Translations under genes and position numbers: made by a program | In this document: positions 43,882-51,007 of the stretch, in pieces | How positions within the stretch are numbered: the first letter of the stretch is position 1 | Layout: the number at the start of each line of letters is the position of its first letter | The notes under the pieces: model-generated | Told to the model about the DNA's origin: nothing | What the model saw: only the letters and a program-made list of their open reading frames with translations | Databases searched by the model: none | Assembly: GCF_000146185.1 (NCBI RefSeq) | Contig: NC_012778.1 | Coordinates: 1,557,001-1,621,000, forward strand | Direction of reading: 5' to 3' | From: [Eubacterium] eligens ATCC 27750 | GTDB taxonomy: Bacteria; Bacillota; Clostridia; Lachnospirales; Lachnospiraceae | Length of the DNA: 64,000 bases

Positions 43882-44240
43882 ATGAACGCAAAAGAATATT
43901 TATTACAGGCTCGCTATCTTGATGAACACATCACCTCAAAGACTCAACAGATTGCATCCTTAAATGATCTTGCTACCAAATGCACTTCTACTATTTCAGA
44001 TATACCGAGAAACCCCAACCATGGTGGCTCCAGAATGGAAGATGCCATTTTGAAAATCATTGATTTGGAAGATGGCCTGAAGAAAGACATCGAAAAGCTT
44101 GTAGATTTAAAGAAAGAAATCATGGGTGTTATCCATACTGTTCCCAACGTAGAATACCAAATGCTACTGGAAAAACGCTATCTCTGCTTCATCACTTAGG
44201 AACAGATAGCAGTGGATCTGAACTATTCTATACAGCACAT
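43882..44240 (+). pseudogene. DUF1492-type phage protein interrupted by TAG
   Basis: The ATG follows CGGAGG. The first 105 residues (EYLLQARYLDEHITSK, MEDAILKIIDLEDGLKKD, YQMLLEKRYLCFIT) are those of DUF1492 phage regulators. A TAG at 44197-44199 stops it where the family normally continues with Trp/Leu-EQIA, and indeed the next codons are EQIAVDLNYSIQH in frame. Soon after, the sequence switches to a serine recombinase. So it is cut by one nonsense codon and a junction. Confidence 0.75.
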
Positions 44241-45038
44241 GCCCTGCTTCAAAAGACCTACACCACCGACTTTCTTAACAAGACCAGAGTTAAAAATAAC
44301 GGGCTTGTTCCTCAATACTATGTAGAAGGCGACCACGAAGCCATTATTCCAAAGGACATTTACCTGCAGGTACAAGAAGAACTTGTCCGCAGACGAGTGG
44401 TAAAAACCAGTGCCAATAACAAAAAACGAAGCTATAGCTGCAACCACTGCTTCTCACAAATCGTCATCTGCGGTGAATGCGGTGAAATGTTCCGAAAGCT
44501 TCACTGGAACAACCGTGGCGTCAAGTCCATTGTCTGGCGTTGCATCAGTAGGCTGGAGTCCACAGGTTTGGAATGCCACGCTCGAACCATCAATGAGCTG
44601 GTTCTTCAATATGCCGTTGTCAAAGCCATCAATCAAATGCTTGGTGACAAAAGCAATTATCAGGCGCAGCTCCAGCTTAACATTGCCGCAGTTATCCGGA
44701 CATCACAGGCAACAGCCATTGACAGCATTGACGAAAAGCTGATGGCGCTGCAACAAGAACTGATTCAGAAAGCCAACAGCAAAGAGGACTACGATGAAAT
44801 AGCGGATGAGATCTTCAGGCTCCGAGAACTTCGCCAGAAAACAACCGTCGATACTGCTGCAAGAGATGAACAAATAAAAAGAATTAACGACCTGCAGGAT
44901 TACATTTCGCAGCAGACCGCCCTCCTTACAGAATTCGATGAAGCATTGGTGCAACGCTGGATCAAGCAGATCACCATCTGGGATGACCATATCACCGTCG
45001 AACTGAAATCCGGTGTTAGTATCGATGTTGATGCATAA
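44241..45038 (+). pseudogene. Serine recombinase, C-terminal fragment
   Basis: An open frame without its own start, entering from the DUF1492 remnant: ALLQKTYTTDFLNKTRV, VPQYYVEGDHEAIIP (recombinase domain), then CNHCFSQIVICGECGEMF with a zinc-ribbon (Cys pairs near CxxC and WRC), a coiled-coil segment of about 100 residues and an end IWDDHITVELKSG. The catalytic N-terminal domain is absent. A GTG at 44397 could allow production of a shorter piece. It is not the partner of the N-terminal fragment at 39.6 kb, which lies on the opposite strand. Confidence 0.8.
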
Positions 45039-45165
45039 GTCCCATAGACGCATGAAACCCTCTATATGGCTGACAAAATTCATTTCATTACGAGTAGTCA
45101 GAAAATCAAGCATTATTAAAATAGCCCCACCACTGGATTTTTTACTCCGGTAGTGAAGCTTTTTT

Positions 45166-45384
45166 TTACTTAGAAAGCATCTGATATTTCCTGTGAATAA
45201 ACTCAATGATAATATCCTTAAAGGCATGGACGATTTCTATTATGACATCATCACTTACCATTTTGCTGTTCTCAGTAACCAATGCAACTTTCGCTGTATC
45301 GATTTTCTCTTCTGCACCTTGAACTTTCTGAATGATCTTGTCTGTCTGCGCTTCCGTCATACTGTTCTTCTTTTCTTCTGTCAT
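45166..45384 (-). CDS. Small helical protein of the DUF4238 operon
   Basis: 72 residues, AAGGAGG upstream of the ATG. Highly charged and helical: TEAQTDKIIQKVQGAEEKID in the first half, IIEIVHAFKDIIIEFIHRKY at the end. No TM segment and no known domain. It is third in the operon, 56 bp after the 353-residue protein gene. It could be a partner, inhibitor or antitoxin-like subunit; this is speculation from size and position. Confidence 0.65.
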   Translation of the reverse strand: MTEEKKNSMTEAQTDKIIQKVQGAEEKIDTAKVALVTENSKMVSDDVIIEIVHAFKDIIIEFIHRKYQMLSK

Positions 45385-45440
45385 TTGAATGACCTCCTTA
45401 TCTTTGATAAGGTTATTCTAGAGCTTTTTCATTAATTTCA

Positions 45441-46502
45441 TTAAGAACGAAAATCAGGATTTTTATTTGCCTGTCTTAACGCTGTGTATATTTCTTTAAC
45501 ATATCTAATTCTTTTGTTTGTCCAGCTCTTATCCGATACAAATATCTGAAAAACATCATACTCTTCCATTACCAAAGCCCAATCCTCAACGGTCGTATTC
45601 TCAACAAACCATTTCCTGATATTAGTTCCTTGATAAGTCATACGCATCAACATTGATGATACTGTCACTAGTGCTTCTCTGTATCGAGCTTCATCCGTTT
45701 CTGATAAGTCCAGAAATGATGATACAAACTTTTCTCGGATAAGAATCATACGACTGTCTGTATGAATTATACCTCCCGTATATTGAGGCGGTAGTTCAGA
45801 TATCAAGCCTACCGATCCGCAGAACAAAGAACATTTTCGTTCTACATCTTCAATATATTTTTGACCTGTCCTATCCATCTCAACTGCAACGTTATAGTAA
45901 AAATCAAAAGCATACTTCCATGCAAGTGTATATAAGGCTAAAGAACCAAAAACCATACCTTCTGGTCCTTCCTCAGATTTTTCTTTCATGGTACGAATAA
46001 CATCATCATATTCATTAGCATATTCGATGAAGATTTGTTTTGTAAAATTTTTACTCAATATTCTATTGTCTGTAATTGCAGAAACAAGCCTCATATCATG
46101 AACATTATTTATCTCCCAGTATTGAAAATCATTAAACTGATAACCTTCTATTTTTTCTTTAATATCTTTCATATTCGGTGAAAGCAGACCATCCAGTTCA
46201 ATTCCAATTTGTTCTTTCCGTGTTAGATATTCTTGCATACGGTAATCATTTATTTTTTGAACCGTCCGTTGATGTAACATTCTCTCATCATCTAATTCTG
46301 GAGATGTCATATGAGCTCTCAGTGAACTCTTCTTTGCCGTCGAATCATAGGCAAATTTACAACATTCAAACAATATTTGCATTACTAAATCATCGAGGTC
46401 AATTCTATCTTCAAGCAAAAAAAATATATACTTATCAGGAAGCGTGCCCGTGATAACTTGTTTTATTGTCTTAAATACTTTTTTCATTTTATCGTTCAAC
46501 AC
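45441..46502 (-). CDS. Unknown 353-residue helical protein of the DUF4238 operon
   Basis: Starts at a GTG with GGAG about 9 bases upstream, 30 bp after the DUF4238 gene. Predicted mostly alpha-helical and soluble. Segments with some order: LLEDRIDLDDLVMQILFECC near 28-47, QYWEINNVHDMRL near 130, GSLALYTLAWKYAFDFYYN near 190 and CSLFCGSVGLISELPPQY near 225. I recognise no nuclease, NTPase, protease or TIR motif. Being between a DUF4238 gene and a small helical protein in an integration hotspot, it is a candidate effector or sensor of an unknown defence system. Confidence 0.7.
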   Translation of the reverse strand: MLNDKMKKVFKTIKQVITGTLPDKYIFFLLEDRIDLDDLVMQILFECCKFAYDSTAKKSSLRAHMTSPELDDERMLHQRTVQKINDYRMQEYLTRKEQIGIELDGLLSPNMKDIKEKIEGYQFNDFQYWEINNVHDMRLVSAITDNRILSKNFTKQIFIEYANEYDDVIRTMKEKSEEGPEGMVFGSLALYTLAWKYAFDFYYNVAVEMDRTGQKYIEDVERKCSLFCGSVGLISELPPQYTGGIIHTDSRMILIREKFVSSFLDLSETDEARYREALVTVSSMLMRMTYQGTNIRKWFVENTTVEDWALVMEEYDVFQIFVSDKSWTNKRIRYVKEIYTALRQANKNPDFRS

Positions 46503-46532
46503 GCTAATTCACTCCTGCTTTTACAATCTACA

Positions 46533-47612
46533 TTACAAGAAATCTGCTCGTTTGCTATCTGAAGATACAATAAGTTTATTACTATGTAAGGCAATTATGC
46601 GATTAAACTTCTTGACCAGCTCTCTATCTGCCATACGATAATCTACATTATTGATTTCGTCACTTCCTCTCGCTATTAAAAGCATATGTTTTGGGCTAAT
46701 TGGAAAATAATAACCATTCATATTATGAGCTTCCACATAAGATATATGTTGAAATGAAGGATTATCTGAAGTTATAAACTTCCCTGCATCTGAATACGCT
46801 TCAAATAATATAATCTGGCAATTCTCTACCGCTTTTGCTAAAGCAGTATGATAGAAGCCACCTTTCTCTTTATAGAACATTCTATATAACTCTGTAAACC
46901 ATACAGCATCCATCATTTCATCAATTTCATCACTTCCTCCGAACGTACTTTTTAACAGTTTACTCATCCTTGTATATACACCTGTTGCATCAAACCGAGG
47001 ACTTCTACACAGCATCATAAAAAAGAACTCCATTATATCTTTTGCAGCGACTTCAGAAATTGTTCTTACACCCCCGGCTTCAGGGTTTGGCGCTATCTTG
47101 TGAACTTCGTTAATAAATGTATGTAGGATGCTTTCCCACTTCGATTCAAAAATATTACTGAATGAATCTTCTAATAGATAGCATCTCATATCATCAAAAC
47201 GATTCAATAGTGCTTTCTTTCTTGCTGTTGTTCCATCATCATAATAAAAATCCCATTTATCGATATCAAACAAATGCTTGTAAATGCTCTTTTTTGTCTT
47301 GATAATACTATATCCTAGTTTCCCGTAAACAGGCTTTGAGGAATTACTTCTCATTGAATTGTAAATTTCATCAACAAAATAATTGTAAACCTTTGGGCAC
47401 TTTCTTGCTAAATAAAACTGTCTGAAACTAATCGTATATAAATGAGGCTCCCAGAGAATTGCTTCCCTAGTGCTACCTTCTCCATTATCCATACCATTCG
47501 TGTAATAATAAACTCCGTCAAATTTCTTATTCGGCTCTTTACTTGTCTCAACTTTAGTCTCCCAAGCCTTCAAATATATTCTTGGGACAAAATGTTGATT
47601 TTTCGTTGGCAT
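46533..47612 (-). CDS. DUF4238 protein
   Basis: A 359-residue protein with the DUF4238 opening KNQHFVPRIYLKAW at residues 4-17, AILWEPHLYTI, then a long helical middle and near the C-terminus a region with FITSDNPSF and YFPISPKHMLLI, both typical of the family. DUF4238 proteins are uncharacterised but widespread in variable islands beside defence genes. AGGAGG lies about 8 bases before the ATG. It is first in a three-gene minus-strand operon placed against the rlmD junction. The SDNP motif could be catalytic or structural; unknown. Confidence 0.82.
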   Translation of the reverse strand: MPTKNQHFVPRIYLKAWETKVETSKEPNKKFDGVYYYTNGMDNGEGSTREAILWEPHLYTISFRQFYLARKCPKVYNYFVDEIYNSMRSNSSKPVYGKLGYSIIKTKKSIYKHLFDIDKWDFYYDDGTTARKKALLNRFDDMRCYLLEDSFSNIFESKWESILHTFINEVHKIAPNPEAGGVRTISEVAAKDIMEFFFMMLCRSPRFDATGVYTRMSKLLKSTFGGSDEIDEMMDAVWFTELYRMFYKEKGGFYHTALAKAVENCQIILFEAYSDAGKFITSDNPSFQHISYVEAHNMNGYYFPISPKHMLLIARGSDEINNVDYRMADRELVKKFNRIIALHSNKLIVSSDSKRADFL

Positions 47613-47817
47613 ATGAGTTCCACCTCCTGTTATCTATTCCACTGCAAGTCTATCCCTTAGTATCGAGTGGCCGGAACTGCGTCAGCCTTGTTATCCATAT
47701 CACTGCCACAACACACGACATCTAATCCACAGCCTAAACCCTACCGCAATTTTCCGGCCATCCACTTTTTCTCCAGTCAGGCTAAAAAGTAGATATGTTT
47801 CCATATAAGAAAACCGA

Positions 47818-47861
47818 GCTTTTTCAGAGGTTAGGCTTTATATCCCAACTTCCGAAAAAGC
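47818..47861 (-). terminator. Terminator-like hairpin downstream of rlmD
   Basis: GCTTTTTC at 47818-47825 pairs with GAAAAAGC at 47854-47861 (8 bp), followed on the minus strand by CGGTTTTCTT. It lies just inside the island and would end rlmD transcripts before the DUF4238 operon. Confidence 0.5.
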
Positions 47862-47892
47862 CCGGAAATACGCCACTTTTCAGCACTTGATT

Positions 47893-49305
47893 TTATTTCC
47901 TTGACAGCAAACATACCGACTCAACATGCCCCGTATTAGGAAACATATCCACGCAACAGCACTTCTCCACCTTATACCCTCTCTCCTGCAGAGTAACAAG
48001 GTCTCTTGCAAGCGAAGTAGGCTTACATGATATGTACACCATTCTGTCAACACCGTAGTCAATAATCTTCTCAAGCGCCTTAGGGTGAATTCCGTCACGA
48101 GGTGGGTCAAGTACGATGAAATCAGGCTTAATCTCAATATTATCAAGCGCCTTTAAGACATCATCTGCAATGAACTCACAATTAGTAAGACCGTTCTGGG
48201 CTGCATTCTTCTTAGCAGCCTCAACAGCTTCCGCAACAATCTCAACACCGATAACCTTGCTGGCAACCGGAGATAACATCTGTGCGATCGTACCAGTACC
48301 TGTATACAGGTCATATATAACCGGTTTGCTGTCAGCCACATCTCCAAATCCGCCAGAAAGCACATACTCCCTCGCCTTAGAGTAAAGCACTTCCGCTCCA
48401 AGAGAATTAGTCTGGAAGAATGAGAACGGAGTTATCTTGAAACGCAGTCCAAGAAGTTCCTCCTCAATATAATCATGACCATACAGAAGCTCAGTTTTCT
48501 CGTTAATTACTGCATCTGCAAGGCTGTCGTTAAATGTATGGAGAACACCTGTAAGAGTGCCCTTATATTCAATTGATGTCAGGCGGTTTACAAGCTCTGT
48601 GAAATCATGCTCAATCTGAGTTGTTGTAACAATATCAACAAGAATCTGTCCTGTCTTTACTGACTTTCTTACAAGAAGATGACGCAGATATCCCTCGTGG
48701 CTTAACTTGTGCTGGAAAGGAAGCTCCTTCTCTATTGCATAATCCTGAACGCATGTGAGAATCTTTCTGTAATCCTCATCAATAATCTTACATTCTGTAA
48801 CTGGAACAATATCATACATGCTGTTTCGTTTGTGAAGTCCGAGTGCAAGAGGTCCGTCCTTGTACTCATCGCCAAATGAAAATTCCATCTTATTACGGTA
48901 TTCTTCTGTAACCGGACTTCCGATTATCCCCTCAAATGGAAGCTCACCCGAAACAACTTCTCTAAGAAGCTTTTCCACCTGTGTGCTCTTAATCTTTAAC
49001 TGTTCCTCGTAAGCTACTGTCTGGTAAGTGCAGCCACCGCATTTGCCAAAATGTGGACATGCCGGGTTGGTTTCAAGCGGACTCTTCTCAACAACTTCCA
49101 TAAGTCTGCCTTCGCAATGTCCCTTTCTTTTCTTATTCACGCAGAATCTGACAGTCTGTCCAGGAATTGCGTTCTTGACGATTGCCTTTTCCTTCTGTCC
49201 GTCCTCATCTGTCACCCACACTGTCGCCTTGTTAGGGAAATCAACCTTTTCAACTTTACCTTCGTATACGCTTCCTTTTTTCAATCTATACTCCATTCCG
49301 CACAT
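47893..49305 (-). CDS. rlmD: 23S rRNA (uracil-5-)-methyltransferase
   Basis: A 470-residue RlmD/RumA-family enzyme that methylates 23S rRNA U1939 using SAM. A TRAM domain (about 8-70) is followed by an Fe-S cluster motif C83-x5-C89-x2-C92. The SAM site is DLYTGTGTI, then DPPRDG, and the catalytic Cys lies in YISCKPTSLARDL. The C-terminus ends VDMFPNTGHVESVCLLSRK. This is the natural end of the core fold, without the longer extension that is found broken at 22 kb. The last 20 codons contain the right-hand copy of the direct repeat, so the gene is probably the island's target and still functional. Confidence 0.92.
   Translation of the reverse strand: MCGMEYRLKKGSVYEGKVEKVDFPNKATVWVTDEDGQKEKAIVKNAIPGQTVRFCVNKKRKGHCEGRLMEVVEKSPLETNPACPHFGKCGGCTYQTVAYEEQLKIKSTQVEKLLREVVSGELPFEGIIGSPVTEEYRNKMEFSFGDEYKDGPLALGLHKRNSMYDIVPVTECKIIDEDYRKILTCVQDYAIEKELPFQHKLSHEGYLRHLLVRKSVKTGQILVDIVTTTQIEHDFTELVNRLTSIEYKGTLTGVLHTFNDSLADAVINEKTELLYGHDYIEEELLGLRFKITPFSFFQTNSLGAEVLYSKAREYVLSGGFGDVADSKPVIYDLYTGTGTIAQMLSPVASKVIGVEIVAEAVEAAKKNAAQNGLTNCEFIADDVLKALDNIEIKPDFIVLDPPRDGIHPKALEKIIDYGVDRMVYISCKPTSLARDLVTLQERGYKVEKCCCVDMFPNTGHVESVCLLSRK
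47930..47950 (+). repeat. rlmD: Right copy of the rlmD direct repeat (putative attachment site)
   Basis: CCCGT...AAACATATCC inside the rlmD 3' end, same orientation as 22227-22247 with 17 of 21 identical bases. It encodes the DMFPNTG segment, which is conserved in all RlmD proteins and therefore a stable integration target. Confidence 0.55.
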
Positions 49306-49415
49306 GAATTGTGCCTGTTATTAACATATTAATAGTTTCTGGCAGCACTTATTCACATAACGGCATACCTTATATAATTTTATCAGAAAAATGTGCTAAA
49401 GTATAGTAGTCACAT

Positions 49416-50477
49416 TTACTCCACCACGCTGGCATTCTTTGCCTGCACTGCAGAATGTATTCTTTCAAGTACCTTGTCACACAGCCATGTATAAGCAGCA
49501 CCGGCAGCATTCAGTCCTATACGTAATGCAACTGCATAAGGCATTCCAAAAAGTCCCGCCGCAATTGATAATGCGCCAAATGTATTAAAAGCTGTCTGCC
49601 ATGCATAACCAGCGGAATATCCGACTCCGATACCACCTATCATGCCTATATACGGATACATTGATTCTGGCAGTACTATATACATCACTGCAAAAATCGC
49701 ACATCCAACAACATTAAACAATGCCCTGTTTCCAATTCTCTTATCAACATCTTTAGAAAACGGCAGACACACTGACATGCACGCAATTCCAATCCACATT
49801 GCCCTAGGCAGTCCCATCAGGGAAACAATCAGCATAGCGCTTGATACGATAAATGTAAGCTTAATGTACCATCTTGTCCTTGCTGAATTAATATTAAATT
49901 CCTTAAACAAGTCCCAGAATGTTCTTCTATATGGTCTGTTCCTCTGATTCTTATAGAAAATAATCATGCATACTAACATCCCGGCAAGCAGTCCCACAAC
50001 TCTCATTATATATTCATGGCCTGTGACATCATATCCCTGCAGCAAAAGATACCCAAGAACGAATGTTGAATGATTATACATAATTACATTGTGACATCCC
50101 ATTATCATAAGAAGCATAATACACACAACATTTATTACAAATGCAGCAACTGGCGGTACCATATTAGAAACCCTCGGTCCTGCTATCAATATTGCATATA
50201 TTCCCATTATCGAAACTAAACCATGTGATGTCTTAATTCCAAAATCCGCCTGTCTTAATACCAGCACCGCAAGAAGCACTGTCACTCCGACAACGCTGTT
50301 ATTATTCCCCAGCAGCTTACTGAATACTGTAACTACTGCGACGCAGAATATCATAACAAGATACACCTTAAAATTATATATAAGAATATGTCTTCTTTTC
50401 TCTTTAGAATCCTGTGTGTTCTTGATAAGCTGTTTTGAACCAGCCGAGCTTAACTGTAACTCCTGATAAAATGTCAT
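49416..50477 (-). CDS. FUSC/aromatic-acid-exporter-family membrane protein
   Basis: A 353-residue protein with two blocks of about five TM helices each (about 33-190 and 225-340) separated by a basic cytoplasmic segment (NQRNRPYRRTFWDLF). The LGNNNSVVGVTVLLAVLVL and PRAMWIGIACMSVCLPF segments are the two half-repeats of FUSC/ArAE permeases, which export aromatic carboxylates or similar compounds. AAAGG precedes the ATG. It stands alone between rlmD and a terminator. Confidence 0.8.
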   Translation of the reverse strand: MTFYQELQLSSAGSKQLIKNTQDSKEKRRHILIYNFKVYLVMIFCVAVVTVFSKLLGNNNSVVGVTVLLAVLVLRQADFGIKTSHGLVSIMGIYAILIAGPRVSNMVPPVAAFVINVVCIMLLMIMGCHNVIMYNHSTFVLGYLLLQGYDVTGHEYIMRVVGLLAGMLVCMIIFYKNQRNRPYRRTFWDLFKEFNINSARTRWYIKLTFIVSSAMLIVSLMGLPRAMWIGIACMSVCLPFSKDVDKRIGNRALFNVVGCAIFAVMYIVLPESMYPYIGMIGGIGVGYSAGYAWQTAFNTFGALSIAAGLFGMPYAVALRIGLNAAGAAYTWLCDKVLERIHSAVQAKNASVVE

Positions 50478-50586
50478 AAATTCCCGATTTCCTTTCCTCC
50501 CCTTAAATTTTGCTTAATAACAGGGTTGAGTAATATAACACTGATTACACCCCTATGTCAATTAAGAAATAATTAAATATTATGCA

Positions 50587-50645
50587 ATAAAAAAAACCAC
50601 AACCACTGACATATCCTAATGGACATATCAAGCCGGCTGTGGCTT
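50587..50645 (-). terminator. Terminator of the acidic-tail membrane protein gene
   Basis: On the minus strand CCACAGCC pairs with GGTTGTGG (one G-U pair), with a second inner stem of about 8 bp, followed by eight T. It sits about 25 bp after the stop. Confidence 0.7.
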
Positions 50646-50668
50646 TCAATCATATCGCACTTATTACA

Positions 50669-50941
50669 TTACTTCTCGATGTCTTCATCCTCGAAATCAT
50701 CGTCAAAATCTTCGTCTTCGAAATCTTCATCATCGAAGTCATCTAAATAATCTGGTGTAAAATATCTGTATACAGCATAAGCGATACCAGCAACTGCTGC
50801 AACTGCACCAACGATAGCAAGAACAGCTATGATAATTGTGCTGCACTTCTTGCAGCATTTCTTATCTTCATCTTCCTTCTTGCTAATAAGTTCTCCTAAT
50901 TTAGTAGCTGCGATAAGCTCATCTAATTTTTCTTTACTCAT
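50669..50941 (-). CDS. Small membrane protein with acidic tail
   Basis: 90 residues from the ATG after AAAGGAG (an upstream ATG at 50959 overlaps the site). A charged N-terminus with LDELIAATKLGELI is followed by a CCKKC cysteine group, one TM helix (about 33-58) and an extremely acidic, Phe-spaced C-terminus (DDFDDEDFEDEDFDDD). Such proteins occur in many Lachnospiraceae; function unknown. It could bind cations or a basic partner. Confidence 0.75.
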   Translation of the reverse strand: MSKEKLDELIAATKLGELISKKEDEDKKCCKKCSTIIIAVLAIVGAVAAVAGIAYAVYRYFTPDYLDDFDDEDFEDEDFDDDFEDEDIEK

Positions 50942-51007
50942 AACAATATCTCCTTTCATACCACGGATTTAATAAATGTATTATAGCATAGCGTTAAACA
51001 TTTGTCA

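Larger units (their letters stand above)
22027..47950. mobile_element. Accessory island apparently integrated at rlmD
   Basis: A block carrying restriction-modification, phage/ICE-type and recombinase-fragment genes. The right end is inside the 3' end of rlmD. The left end carries a decayed rlmD-type C-terminal extension. Both ends contain a 21-bp imperfect direct repeat (17 identities). Base composition is clearly higher in GC across the restriction and phage genes than in the flanks. No complete integrase, relaxase or conjugation gene remains, so it is a defective and probably composite element. Confidence 0.65.

Noticed and set aside
45108..45170. Imperfect hairpin with T run after the recombinase fragment
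   Set aside because: Stem has bulges and only short paired segments; may be a terminator but cannot be supported well.
44703..45227. Minus-strand open frame of 174 codons
   Set aside because: Opposite to the serine recombinase coiled-coil region; no ribosome binding site; a shadow.
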